From NCBI RefSeq assembly GCF_024436035.1, contig NZ_JANFNG010000019.1, positions 59,810-123,809 of the forward strand: 64,000 nt of DNA, written 5' to 3'. The notes under the pieces are model-generated. The model was not told where the DNA came from and did not search any database. It was given only the letters and a program-made list of their open reading frames with translations. The position numbers and the translations under genes were made by a program. Shown here piece by piece: positions 34,013 through 42,703 of the stretch. This DNA is from Streptomyces humicola. Its GTDB lineage: Bacteria; Actinomycetota; Actinomycetes; Streptomycetales; Streptomycetaceae. The first letter of the stretch is position 1. Every line of letters starts with the position of its first letter.

Positions 34013-34184
34013 CTAGGCCCGTACTTCGCAGGTCGCTGAAAAGGTTCGCCGCAGCGGCCTCTTGGCGTCCGAGAGCGACCAGGTCGGCCCCTTGTCGGCG
34101 GCTCCTGACCGATCCCGCCCGCCAGGCGATCGACTCCGACCTGTCGATCGTCACGATCGGGTGACCTGCGAAGTACGGGGCTAG
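34013..34184. mobile_element. MITE-like element, 164 bp with 18-bp terminal inverted repeats
   Basis: The ends 34017-34034 and 34163-34180 are inverted repeats matching at 17 of 18 positions (core CCCGTACTTCGCAGGTC). Both are flanked by CTAG (34013-34016 and 34181-34184), a 4-bp target duplication of the YTAR type known for IS701-family elements. No transposase fits; the interior has a short open frame without recognised homology. The right CTAG supplies the TAG stop of the nitroreductase gene. Probably a miniature or deleted relative of an IS mobilised in trans. Confidence 0.75.
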
Positions 34185-35173
34185 GCGGTGACCCCGCTCT
34201 CCAGCACCTCCCGCGTCTCGCGCCGCGGCGTCTCGGGCCCGGCGGGCCCGTAGCCGAGCCGCATCAGCATCTGCACATGGCTGGGCCCGGTCTCCGCATC
34301 GCGCAGCGCCCACCGCAGATCGGGCCACTCGAGCGCCTGGTGGAGCAGCGAGGCACGCAGGCTGTGCGCGGTGGCCACGAGCAACACGTGCTCCAGCGCC
34401 TGCCCGGCGCGCAGCCAGTCGGACCTGTCGTCACGCGCGGTGGAGAGCACGGCGATGGTCGGGGAGGACTCGAACGTCGCGACCGCCCGGTGGTGGCGCG
34501 GGCTCAGCGCCGAGAAGTCCCGCACGGGTATGTGCCCGCCCGCGTCCTGCGGCCCCAGCGCGGAGGACGGAAGGCCCTCGCGGCCCTCCTCCCGGATCCA
34601 CGCGCGGCTCTCGGCGCGCCGTATCCGGTCGTTGGTGGTGCGCCACTCGCCCTCCGCGGTGATCCGCAGCAGACGGCGGGTCTCGGCCGGTCCCGGCACC
34701 CGCAGGACGGCGTCCTCCTCGTACGCCGCGTCGGCGAGCGAGGCGAGCAGCTCGGCGGGGAGCGCACGGCCGTCGAACGGGAAGCGGCTGCTGTGCCTGT
34801 GCCACACCGACTCGTACAGATCGGGCAGGTCGCGCCCGTGCGTGGTGCGCTCGTGCGCCGGCCCGGCGAGCCGTACGGAGGCGAGCACCTCGGGCTGGTC
34901 GTAACGCGGCAGCAGCCGCACCACCGGTCGCCAGCCGAAGTGCGCCACCGCGACCCGCAGATTGAACAGCGCGGCGCCGATCGAGATGTGCAAGGCGCGT
35001 CCCGTCGGATCCATTTCGCGCAGCGCACGGTCCGGACGGACGCGCAGTTCCAGCGTGGCGGTTTCGGGGTCGAGCCGGTAGCGCCACGGCTGGGTGTTGT
35101 GGAACGAGGGCGCGGCGGAGGCGGCCGAGATCAGCTTCTCCAACGTGGCCGCGTCGAGTGCCGTGGGCTCCAT
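34181..35173 (-). CDS. Acg-family FMN-binding nitroreductase
   Basis: 330 residues. The N-terminus AASAAPSFHNTQPWRYRLD, the middle FNLRVAVAHFGWRPVVRLLP and the C-terminal VLLVATAHSLRASLLHQALEWPD mark the Acg family, whose mycobacterial member lies in the DosR dormancy regulon. The family usually binds FMN but lacks a known substrate. ATG 35173. Its stop codon TAG is part of the duplicated CTAG left by the MITE insertion. It shares its promoter region with the divergent Rv1733c-like gene, with a DosR-like box between. Confidence 0.9.
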   Translation of the reverse strand: MEPTALDAATLEKLISAASAAPSFHNTQPWRYRLDPETATLELRVRPDRALREMDPTGRALHISIGAALFNLRVAVAHFGWRPVVRLLPRYDQPEVLASVRLAGPAHERTTHGRDLPDLYESVWHRHSSRFPFDGRALPAELLASLADAAYEEDAVLRVPGPAETRRLLRITAEGEWRTTNDRIRRAESRAWIREEGREGLPSSALGPQDAGGHIPVRDFSALSPRHHRAVATFESSPTIAVLSTARDDRSDWLRAGQALEHVLLVATAHSLRASLLHQALEWPDLRWALRDAETGPSHVQMLMRLGYGPAGPETPRRETREVLESGVTA

Positions 35174-35233
35174 GGCGTGCTCCTTCGTCCGTCCCCGTGG
35201 TCCAAGCGTCGGCTCGCTGCGACGCGCACGGCA

Positions 35234-35247
35234 GGGCCGTTCGTCCC
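35234..35247. promoter_or_regulatory. DosR/DevR-like box in the shared promoter
   Basis: Read on the minus strand, GGGACGAACGGCCC fits the GGGAC-N4-GGCCC pattern of DevR/DosR sites such as that before hspX. It lies between the divergent nitroreductase and Rv1733c-like genes, both members of known DosR-regulon families. Confidence 0.5.
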
Positions 35248-35367
35248 TCCTGCGCCGGGCCGGTCGGGTCGGCCTCTGGCATTGGGGTCCCGGTGCGAGA
35301 GACGATGGATGTGCGCACAGGGTGGCCGTGCGGCCGCTACGGCCGTGTGCCTCGGAGGAGGTGCGTG

Positions 35368-35943
35368 ATGCGCTCGACGACGGTGAGGCTGTGGAGGTGG
35401 CGGCGCAATCCGCTCAGGCGCCGCTCGGACGTCGTGGAGGCGTGGGTCACGGCGGTGGCTTTGCTGCTGGTCCTGATCTTCGCGCCGTTCGCGGGCTTCG
35501 TCGCGGGGCACGCTCTCGACTCCTCCGCGGCCCATCAGCGTACGGAGGTCCACCGGGTGACGGCTGTGCTCCAGCAGAACGCCCCCGTCCTCGCCGGCAC
35601 CGCCAGTCAGGCCGGCTCCTCGCATGTGCAGGTGCCGGTCCGCTGGAAGGCGTACGACGGTGCGGTGCACACCGGGACGACGCTGGTGCCCCAGGGGCTG
35701 AAGGCCGGAACGCCGGTGGTCGTGTGGGCCGACCACGCCGCCCGCCTCGTCCCGCCGCCGCCGAGCGCGGCGCAGGGCTTGGCGCTCGCCGTCACCGGCG
35801 GCATCGGAGCGGCCGCCGGCGTCTGCCTGCTGGTGATGATGGCCTGCAGCCTGATCCGGACGGAGCTCGATCACCTGCGCATGGGGGAATGGGACCGCGA
35901 GTGGGCCGACAAGGGTCCCCGCTGGAGCCACGGCCGTACCTAG
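35368..35943 (+). CDS. Rv1733c-family two-helix membrane protein
   Basis: 191 residues from ATG 35368 with GGAGGAGG six bases upstream. A basic N-terminus (LWRWRRNPLRRRSDVVEAW) is followed by a first transmembrane helix (AVALLLVLIFAPFAGFVAGH), an outside domain of about 90 residues (VPVRWKAYDGAVHTGTTLV), and a second helix near the C-terminus (IGAAAGVCLLVMMACSLI). This layout is that of the Rv1733c family, a dormancy-associated membrane protein of unknown function. It is divergent from the Acg nitroreductase. A terminator for the opposite strand follows at 35989. Confidence 0.85.
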   Translation: MRSTTVRLWRWRRNPLRRRSDVVEAWVTAVALLLVLIFAPFAGFVAGHALDSSAAHQRTEVHRVTAVLQQNAPVLAGTASQAGSSHVQVPVRWKAYDGAVHTGTTLVPQGLKAGTPVVVWADHAARLVPPPPSAAQGLALAVTGGIGAAAGVCLLVMMACSLIRTELDHLRMGEWDREWADKGPRWSHGRT

Positions 35944-35988
35944 GCGCGCAGGCGCCACCCGCGGCCGCGCACACGTGAGGAACAACAC

Positions 35989-36037
35989 AAAAAGGCGCCC
36001 CTCATCAGCGACTTTCGTCACTGTGAAGGGCACCTTT
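35989..36037 (-). terminator. Intrinsic terminator after tRNA-Leu, with U-tract
   Basis: On the minus strand AAAGGTGCCC pairs with GGGCGCCTTT, and a nested CAG/GAC stem continues to a small loop, followed by TTTTTGTG. It is a rare U-tract terminator in this GC-rich DNA and lies 15 bp past the tRNA 3' end. It probably also stops the convergent Rv1733c-like transcript. Confidence 0.85.
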
Positions 36038-36051
36038 CCGTCGGTACCTCG

Positions 36052-36138
36052 TGGTGCGCGAGGGGGGAGTTGAACCCCCACGCCCTTTCGGGCACTGGAA
36101 CCTGAATCCAGCGCGTCTGCCTATTCCGCCACCCGCGC
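36052..36138 (-). tRNA. tRNA-Leu (anticodon CAG)
   Basis: 87 bases with encoded CCA. The acceptor stem GCGCGGG pairs with CTCGCGC (one G-U), discriminator A. The D-arm is GGCGGAATAGGCAGAC-like; the anticodon loop ATTCAGGTT gives CAG; a long class II variable arm (TGCCCGAAAGGGCG) and the T-loop GGGTTCAACTCCC follow. It reads CUG, the commonest Leu codon in this genome type. It lies directly upstream of, and divergent from, the fhaA operon, an arrangement also seen in mycobacteria. Confidence 0.97.
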
Positions 36139-36525
36139 ATGGGTGTTGTCGTGGGCGTTCCGCTTGCCCCGGGACCGACTGTGCGATCTTGCGGATCCGG
36201 CGGGAGCGCCTGGCGACATCCAGAACAGTAGCACGTGGGAGAGGGTGGATTCACATCCGTTCCGGCCCCCGGCGGCGGGGAACCTGCCACTCTTGCGGGA
36301 CACTGGCAGACGCCACCTCTACCATCCCTGTGAACACATCGCCGACATCGACACAGCAGCACGACAAACGGGCGGTGATCTTCACATGGCACGGAGAGGT
36401 ATGTGAGGGTCGACACTGTTGTAGTCGGTGGCAGAGGGGAACCACTCGTTTCCCTCGCGCGTGGATACGATCAGTAAGCAGTACAGGACGTCGAGGGCCG
36501 CCGAGCGACGAGGAGGAGGTGCCCC
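36139..36525 (+). promoter_or_regulatory. 387-bp gene-free region before fhaA
   Basis: It holds the divergent promoters of tRNA-Leu and the fhaA operon. A near inverted repeat GAGGGGAA...TTTCCCTC (about 36434-36456) is the only notable structure. No ORF with convincing codon bias was seen on either strand. Confidence 0.5.
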
Positions 36526-37374
36526 GTGGGAGTACTGAAACGCTTCGAGCAGCGGCTCGAAGGTCTCGTGAACGGCACCTTCGCCAAGGTGTTCAAGTCC
36601 GAGGTGCAGCCCGTCGAGATCGCAGGCGCGCTGCAGCGCGAGTGCGACAACAACGCGACCATCTGGAACCGTGACCGCACCGTCGTCCCCAACGACTTCG
36701 TCGTCGAGCTGAGCAGCGCCGACTTCGAGCGGCTCAGCCCGTACGCGACACAGCTCGGCGAAGAGCTGGCCGGCATGGTGGGCGACTACGCCAAGCAGCA
36801 GCGCTACACCTTCATGGGGCCGGTCAAGGTCCATCTGGAGAAGGCCGAGGACCTCGACACCGGCCTGTACCGGGTGCGCAGCCGCACTCTCGCCTCCAGC
36901 GAGTCCCAGCCGCACGCCGCCGCCGCACGCCAGCAGCAGCCGTCCTACCAGCAGCCGCACGGCGCCAACGGCGGCTACCCGCCCCAGCCAGCCGCGCCGC
37001 CGCCCATGCCGTCCGCACCGCCTGGCGTCCCCCGCCCGGGGACCGGCCAGGCGCCGGTGAGCAGGCTGCCCGGCACGGCCGACCCGTCCGGGACCACTCG
37101 GCGCTGGATCGAGATCAACGGCACCCGCCACCAGATCTCCCGGCCCACCATGGTCCTCGGCCGCAGTACGGAAGCGGATGTGCGCATCGACGACCCGGGG
37201 GTCTCCCGCCGTCATTGCGAGATCCGCGCCGGATCGCCCTCGATGATCGCGGACCTCGGATCCACCAACGGCATCGTGGTGGACGGGCAGCACACCGCCC
37301 GCGCCACGCTCCGCGACGGCTCTCGGATCGTCGTAGGAAGTACCACCATCGTGTACCGGCAAGCCGAAGGGTGA
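36526..37374 (+). CDS. fhaA: FHA-domain signalling protein FhaA
   Basis: 282 residues from GTG 36526 (GAGGAGGAGG upstream). The N-terminal DUF3662 domain (GVLKRFEQRLEGLVNGTFAKVF ... VEIAGALQRECDNNATIW) is followed by a Gln/Pro-rich linker and a C-terminal FHA domain (LGRSTEADVRIDDPGVSRRH ... DLGSTNGIVVDG), which binds phospho-Thr. In mycobacteria FhaA binds phosphorylated MviN/MurJ and couples kinase activity to peptidoglycan precursor export. It is the first gene of fhaA-fhaB-pstP-rodA-pbpA-pknB; a 10-bp gap precedes fhaB. Confidence 0.96.
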   Translation: MGVLKRFEQRLEGLVNGTFAKVFKSEVQPVEIAGALQRECDNNATIWNRDRTVVPNDFVVELSSADFERLSPYATQLGEELAGMVGDYAKQQRYTFMGPVKVHLEKAEDLDTGLYRVRSRTLASSESQPHAAAARQQQPSYQQPHGANGGYPPQPAAPPPMPSAPPGVPRPGTGQAPVSRLPGTADPSGTTRRWIEINGTRHQISRPTMVLGRSTEADVRIDDPGVSRRHCEIRAGSPSMIADLGSTNGIVVDGQHTARATLRDGSRIVVGSTTIVYRQAEG

Positions 37375-37384
37375 AGCGGGGAGA

Positions 37385-37900
37385 ATGTCGGAGCTGACCC
37401 TCACGGTCATGCGGCTGGGTTTCCTCGCCGTACTGTGGCTGTTCGTCATCGTCGCGGTCCAGGTCATCCGCAGCGACCTGTTCGGCACCAAGGTGACCCA
37501 ACGCTCGGGCAGGCGCGCCGACACGCAGACGCGCCCGCAGCCGCAGCGCCAGCAGCAGCCCCAGGCCGCGCAATCGCCGGGCCGCTCGGGCCGCCAGCGC
37601 CGCGGCGCGCCGACCAAGCTGGTGGTCGCGGAGGGCTCGCTGGCCGGTACGACTGTCGCACTCCAGGGCCAGACCATTACCCTCGGCCGGGCGCATGACT
37701 CGACAATCGTGCTCGACGACGACTATGCGTCCAGTCGTCATGCCAGGATCTATCCGGACCGCGACGGTCAGTGGATCGTCGAGGACCTCGGATCCACCAA
37801 CGGCACCTATCTGGACCGGACCCGGCTGACCGCCCCGACGCCGGTTCCGCCCGGTGCCCCGATCCGCATCGGGAAGACCGTCATCGAGCTGCGGAAGTAG
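37385..37900 (+). CDS. fhaB: FHA-domain membrane protein FhaB (FipA-like)
   Basis: 171 residues. An N-terminal transmembrane helix (LTLTVMRLGFLAVLWLFVIV) is followed by a basic Gln/Arg-rich linker and a FHA domain (ITLGRAHDSTIVLDDDYASS ... DLGSTNGTYLDRTRL). It binds Thr-phosphorylated partners of PknB, such as FtsZ/FtsQ in mycobacteria. ATG 37385 with GGGGAG just upstream. Operon member. Confidence 0.95.
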   Translation: MSELTLTVMRLGFLAVLWLFVIVAVQVIRSDLFGTKVTQRSGRRADTQTRPQPQRQQQPQAAQSPGRSGRQRRGAPTKLVVAEGSLAGTTVALQGQTITLGRAHDSTIVLDDDYASSRHARIYPDRDGQWIVEDLGSTNGTYLDRTRLTAPTPVPPGAPIRIGKTVIELRK

Positions 37901-37951
37901 TCGCACAATGAGCCAGCGGAGCCAGCGAGCGCGAGCGAGAGGGTGGGCACC

Positions 37952-39559
37952 GTGCGGATGTACCCGGAGCCGACGGGCGAGGTGCGCATGAGTCTCTCCC
38001 TGCGTTTCGCCGCCGGATCACACAAGGGCATGATCCGGGAGGGCAACGAGGACTCCGGCTATGCCGGGCCCCGCCTCCTCGCGATCGCCGACGGCATGGG
38101 CGGCCAGGCGGCCGGCGAGGTCGCCAGCTCCGAGGTCATCTCCACCCTCGTCACGCTCGACGACGACGTCCCCGGCTCCGACATCCTCACCTCACTCGCC
38201 ACCGCCGTGCAGCACGCCAACGACCAGCTGCGCGTCATGGTCGAGGAGGACCCGCAGCTGGAGGGCATGGGCACCACCCTCACCGCCCTGCTGTGGACCG
38301 GCCAGCGGCTCGGCCTCGTCCACGTCGGGGACTCGCGCGCATATCTGCTGCGCGACGGTCTGCTCAGCCAGATCACCCAGGACCACACCTGGGTGCAGCG
38401 GCTGGTCGACGAGGGCCGGATCACCGAGGAGGAGGCCGGCACCCACCCGCAGCGCTCGCTGCTGATGCGCGCGCTGGACGGCCGCGGCCAGGTCGAGCCC
38501 GATCTGTCGATCCGTGAGGTGCGAGCGGGCGACCGCTATCTCGTCTGCTCCGACGGCCTGTCCGGCGTGGTCAGCCACGAGACGATCGAGGACACGCTCG
38601 CCAGCTACCAGGGCCCGTACGAGACGGTGCAGGAGCTCATCCAGCTCGCACTGCGCGGCGGCGGCCCGGACAACATCACGTGCATCGTCGCCGACGTCTT
38701 CGACCTCGACGACGGCGACACCCTCGGCGGCATGGTCGCCGAGAACCCGGTCGTGGTCGGCGCCGTCGCCGAGAACCCGCACGGCATCTCCGACCCCCGC
38801 CATCTGCAGACCCCCGCCGGGCGTGCCTCCGAGCTCGGCCGCCAGGTACCGCCGCAGACCGCGGCCCCGGAGGGCGCCTTCGGCCCGCCCGACAGCGCCG
38901 AGCTCACCATGACCGGGGCGCCGCTCGGCGCCTTCGGTGCCTACGAGGAGCCGGAGGGGGCCGACGCCGCGCTCGGCAGCGCGGGCGGCGAGGGACACGC
39001 CAGGCCCAAGAAGCGCCGCACCGGCCTGAAGATCACCCTGTTCGTCCTCGTCGTGCTCGCGCTGCTCGGCGGCGGCGCCTACGGCGGCTATCAGTGGACG
39101 CAGACGCAGTACTACGTGGGCGCCAACGGCGACCACGTAGCCGTCTACCGGGGCATCAGCCAGAATCTGCTGGGCCTGAACCTGTCCAGCGTCCACCAGG
39201 ACTACCCGCAGGTCGAACTCAAGTACCTGCCGACGTACCAGCGCAGCCAGGTCCAGGGCACCATCACGGCGAGCAGCCTGACGGACGCCACCACCAAGGC
39301 GCAGAACCTGCAGCAGCAGGCCACCGTCTGCAAGACCCTCGCCGACGCCACCGACGCCAAGAAGACCTCGCCCAGCCCGAGCCCGAGCTCCAGCACCAAG
39401 CCGGGCTCCAACAGCAGCGGCAGGAACGGCTCGTCGTCCTCATCGACGACGTCAAACCACCAGCCCGTGACCACCCCGACCCCGACCCCGTCGCCGGGCC
39501 CCACGCTCTCCCCCGACGAGCAGAAGCTGGCCTCCCAGTGCGGCGGCGGCCAGCAATAA
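37952..39559 (+). CDS. pstP: PP2C-type Ser/Thr phosphatase PstP
   Basis: 535 residues from GTG 37952; GTG 37943 would add three residues. The PP2C core (about 10-245) has the metal-binding motifs GNEDSG and ADGMGGQAAGEVAS, HVGDSRAYLLRDG and CSDGLSG...GGGPDNIT. After a linker with an acidic patch there is one transmembrane helix (ITLFVLVVLALLGGGAYGG) and an outside domain of about 150 residues ending in Ser/Thr/Pro repeats. It reverses PknB phosphorylation of wall and division proteins. Confidence 0.96.
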   Translation: MRMYPEPTGEVRMSLSLRFAAGSHKGMIREGNEDSGYAGPRLLAIADGMGGQAAGEVASSEVISTLVTLDDDVPGSDILTSLATAVQHANDQLRVMVEEDPQLEGMGTTLTALLWTGQRLGLVHVGDSRAYLLRDGLLSQITQDHTWVQRLVDEGRITEEEAGTHPQRSLLMRALDGRGQVEPDLSIREVRAGDRYLVCSDGLSGVVSHETIEDTLASYQGPYETVQELIQLALRGGGPDNITCIVADVFDLDDGDTLGGMVAENPVVVGAVAENPHGISDPRHLQTPAGRASELGRQVPPQTAAPEGAFGPPDSAELTMTGAPLGAFGAYEEPEGADAALGSAGGEGHARPKKRRTGLKITLFVLVVLALLGGGAYGGYQWTQTQYYVGANGDHVAVYRGISQNLLGLNLSSVHQDYPQVELKYLPTYQRSQVQGTITASSLTDATTKAQNLQQQATVCKTLADATDAKKTSPSPSPSSSTKPGSNSSGRNGSSSSSTTSNHQPVTTPTPTPSPGPTLSPDEQKLASQCGGGQQ

Positions 39560-39571
39560 GGGCGGCCCTAC

Positions 39572-40969
39572 GTGAGCAGCATCAGCACCACTACGATCAC
39601 GCCGGTCGGCGCACCGAACCGGCGCAACACCGAGCTCGCCCTGCTCGTGTTCGCCGTCCTCGTCCCTGTGCTCGCCTACGCCAACGTCGGGCTCGCCAAG
39701 GACGGCTCGGTCCCCGGCGGCATGGCCGGCTACGGCCTGGGGCTCGGCCTGCTGGCAGGCACCGCGCATCTGATGGTGCGCAAGTTCGCTCCGTACGCCG
39801 ATCCGCTGATGCTGCCGATCGCCACTGTGCTCAACGGCCTCGGCCTGGTCTTCATCTACCGGCTCGACCTGGAGCCGGCGATCACCACCCGGGCGCTCGG
39901 CGGCCCCAAGGCGCCCGGCCAGCTGATGTGGTCCGCGCTCGCCGTCGCGCTCTTCATCGGCATCCTGGTCGTCCTCAAGGACCACCGCATCCTGCAGCGC
40001 TACACCTACATCTCCGGTGTCGTGGCGCTGGTGCTGCTGATCGCTCCGGCGTTCTTCCCGGCGATCAACGGCTCGAAGCTGTGGATCGTCATCCCCGGTG
40101 TGGGCTCGATCGAGCCGGGCGAGTTCGCGAAAATCGTCCTCGCGGTCTTCTTCGCCGGCTACCTGATGGTCAAACGGGACGCGCTCGCCCTCGCAAGCCG
40201 CCGCTTCGTGGGCCTTTACCTGCCGCGCGGCCGCGACCTCGGCCCGATCCTGGGTATCTGGGCGCTCAGCATGGTGATCCTCCTCCTGGAGGACGACCTG
40301 GGCTCCATGATCCTTTACTTCGGCCTGTTCGTCGTGATGCTGTACGTCGCCACCGAGCGCACCAGCTGGGTGGTCTTCGGGCTGCTGCTCGCCTCCGGCG
40401 GGGCGACGGCGGTCGGCCTCACCTCCGCACACGTCAAGGTCCGCATCCAGAACTGGCTCGACCCGTTCGCCGGCATCGCCCAGCACGGCGCGAGCGAGGC
40501 CGCCCAGGTCGCCTGGTCGTTCGGCTCCGGCGGAGTACTCGGGGAGGGGCTCGGCCAGGGCTACTCCCGGCTCATCGGGGGCATCGGCGTCAAGAGCGAC
40601 TACATCCTCGCCACCGTCGGCGAGGAACTCGGCCTCGCCGGGCTGATGGCCGTGCTCCTGCTGTACATACTGCTGATCGAGCGCGGCATCCGGACCGCCC
40701 TCGCGGCGCGCGACCCGTTCGGCAAGCTGCTCGCCGTCGGACTCGCCAGCGCCATGGCGCTGCAGGTGTTCGTGGTCGCGGGCGGTGTCACCGGACTGAT
40801 CCCGCTCACCGGCATGACGATGCCGTTCCTCGCGCAGGGCGGCTCCTCCGTCGTCGCCAACTGGGCGCTCGTCGCGCTCCTCATCCGTATCAGCGACACC
40901 GCGCGCCGCCCCAACCCGATCCCGACCCCGTCCACCGACGCCGAACCGACTCAGGTGGTCCGCCTGTGA
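39572..40969 (+). CDS. rodA: SEDS-family peptidoglycan polymerase, RodA/FtsW-like
   Basis: 465 residues with about ten transmembrane helices. SEDS hallmarks are present: SIEPGEFAKIVLAVFFAGY, a periplasmic loop with WLDPFA, AWSFGSGGVLGEGLGQG, KSDYILATVGEELGLAG and the C-terminal MTMPFLAQGGSSVVANW. It polymerises lipid II with its partner class B PBP, encoded next (GTGA overlap). By position it is the RodA of the pknB operon. GTG 39572. Confidence 0.95.
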   Translation: MSSISTTTITPVGAPNRRNTELALLVFAVLVPVLAYANVGLAKDGSVPGGMAGYGLGLGLLAGTAHLMVRKFAPYADPLMLPIATVLNGLGLVFIYRLDLEPAITTRALGGPKAPGQLMWSALAVALFIGILVVLKDHRILQRYTYISGVVALVLLIAPAFFPAINGSKLWIVIPGVGSIEPGEFAKIVLAVFFAGYLMVKRDALALASRRFVGLYLPRGRDLGPILGIWALSMVILLLEDDLGSMILYFGLFVVMLYVATERTSWVVFGLLLASGGATAVGLTSAHVKVRIQNWLDPFAGIAQHGASEAAQVAWSFGSGGVLGEGLGQGYSRLIGGIGVKSDYILATVGEELGLAGLMAVLLLYILLIERGIRTALAARDPFGKLLAVGLASAMALQVFVVAGGVTGLIPLTGMTMPFLAQGGSSVVANWALVALLIRISDTARRPNPIPTPSTDAEPTQVVRL

Positions 40970-42417
40970 ACAAGCCACTGCGACGGGTCGCCATATTCTG
41001 CGGCCTGCTCATCTTCTCCCTGCTGCTGCGGGACAACTGGATCCAGTTCGTCGAGGCGGACTCGCTGAAGAACAATCCGAACAACCGTCGGATCGCCATC
41101 AACGAGTACGCCCAGCCGCGCGGCGACATCATCGTGGACGGCAAGGCCATCACCGGCTCCACCACCACGGGCGGCGACTTCAAGTACAAGCGCACCTACA
41201 CGGACGGTCCGATGTGGGCACCGGTGACCGGCTACGCCTCGCAGGCGTACGGCACCAACATGCTCGAAGGCGTCGAGGACTCCATCCTCAACGGCACCGA
41301 CGACCGTCTGTTCTTCAACAACACGCTCGACATGCTGACGGGCAAGAACAAGCAGGGCGGCGACGTCGTCACCACGCTCAACGCGAAGGCGCAGGCCGCC
41401 GCGTTCAACGGCCTGGGCAACAAGAAGGGCGCGGTCGCCGCGATCGACCCGCAGACCGGCGCGATCCTGGCGCTGGCCAGCACCCCGTCGTACGACCCGT
41501 CGACGATCGCGGGCAACGGCAAGAACGACCAGGCCAACTGGCAGTCGCTCAACGCGGACAGCAACCAGCCGATGCTCAACCGCGCGCTGCGCGAGACGTA
41601 CCCGCCCGGCTCGACGTTCAAGGTGGTCACCGCCGCGGCGGCGCTGGACAACGGCCTGTACAGCAGCATCGACCAGCCGACCGACTCGCCGCTGCCGTAC
41701 ACGCTGCCCGGCACCACCACGCAGCTGAACAACGAGGGCAACATCCCCTGCAAGAACGCCACGCTGCGGGTGGCCCTGCAGTACTCGTGCAACACGGTCT
41801 ACGGTCACATCGGCGCCCAGCTGGGCGCGGCCAAGATGCTGGAGGAGGCGAAGAAGTTCGGCTTCGACCAGCCCATCTACACCCCGGTCCGGGCGGTGCC
41901 GAGCAACTTCGACCAGAATCTGAACGCGCCGCAGACCGCGCTGTCGTCGATCGGCCAGTACGACACCGCCGCGACCCCGCTGCAGATGGCGATGATCGCC
42001 GCGGCGGTCGCCAATGACGGCAAGCTGATGAAGCCGTACATGGTCGACCAGCTGCGAGCGCCCAACCTGAACGTCATCGAGCAGACCACACCGCAGGTGA
42101 TGGACCAGGCGATGTCTCCGCAGACCGCGCAGGACCTCCAGCAGATGATGGAGACGGTGGTCAACAGCGGCACCGGAACCAACGCCCAGATCCCGGGCGT
42201 CGAGGTGGGCGGCAAGACAGGTACCGCACAGCACGGTGTGGCGAACAGCGCACTGCCGTACGCGTGGTTCATCTCATATGCCAAGACGTCCTCCGGTTCG
42301 CCGGTCGCGGTCGCGGTCGTCGTCGAGGACGGCAACGCCAACCGGGACGACATCTCGGGCGGCGGCCTCGCGGCTCCCATCGCCAAATCCGTCATGGAGG
42401 CCGTGCTGAACAAGTGA
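40966..42417 (+). CDS. pbpA: Class B penicillin-binding protein PbpA
   Basis: 483 residues from GTG 40966, overlapping the rodA stop (GTGA); the frame is open far upstream but there antisense or overlapping other genes. One N-terminal helix (RVAIFCGLLIFSLLLRDNW), a dimerisation domain, then a transpeptidase domain with catalytic YPPGSTFK (SxxK), YSCNTV (SxN) and GGKTGTAQ (KTG). It cross-links peptidoglycan made by the neighbouring SEDS protein, at the septum or growing tip. Confidence 0.95.
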   Translation: MNKPLRRVAIFCGLLIFSLLLRDNWIQFVEADSLKNNPNNRRIAINEYAQPRGDIIVDGKAITGSTTTGGDFKYKRTYTDGPMWAPVTGYASQAYGTNMLEGVEDSILNGTDDRLFFNNTLDMLTGKNKQGGDVVTTLNAKAQAAAFNGLGNKKGAVAAIDPQTGAILALASTPSYDPSTIAGNGKNDQANWQSLNADSNQPMLNRALRETYPPGSTFKVVTAAAALDNGLYSSIDQPTDSPLPYTLPGTTTQLNNEGNIPCKNATLRVALQYSCNTVYGHIGAQLGAAKMLEEAKKFGFDQPIYTPVRAVPSNFDQNLNAPQTALSSIGQYDTAATPLQMAMIAAAVANDGKLMKPYMVDQLRAPNLNVIEQTTPQVMDQAMSPQTAQDLQQMMETVVNSGTGTNAQIPGVEVGGKTGTAQHGVANSALPYAWFISYAKTSSGSPVAVAVVVEDGNANRDDISGGGLAAPIAKSVMEAVLNK

Positions 42418-42703
42418 CTCCGGTCACGTCCCGATGCCGGAATCGGTACGTTTTCGCACGTCGACGTACCGGTCGGATATCGGGTCGCGGTCAGGGCAGG
42501 GATCGCTGTGGAGTGCCCGGTACCGTATGCCCGAGCAGCACTGCGAGCGACGCACGCGAGCAGGCGGAGTGGGCGGCCGAGGAACGAGGCCGGCCGCAGA
42601 GCCTGCGAGTGAGCGCAGCAGCGAGCAGAACAGGGAAGCCGCGCACGCCTCAGAGCAGAAGACGGACGGTCCGGAAACAGGGAATCAGGGAGAGGCTGGA
42701 ACT

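Noticed and set aside
31872..34328. 818-residue minus-strand frame across the sensor kinase and MITE
   Set aside because: It is antisense to a clear histidine kinase; composition is Arg/Gly/Ala shadow-like.
36360..36400. GTGATCTTCACATGGCAC as a Crp-type site before fhaA
   Set aside because: It deviates from the symmetric GTG-N6-GNCAC form, and its distance from any mapped promoter is unknown.
38680..40965. Upstream extension of the pbpA frame to 1245 residues
   Set aside because: It runs through pstP and rodA in another frame; the true GTG overlaps the rodA stop.
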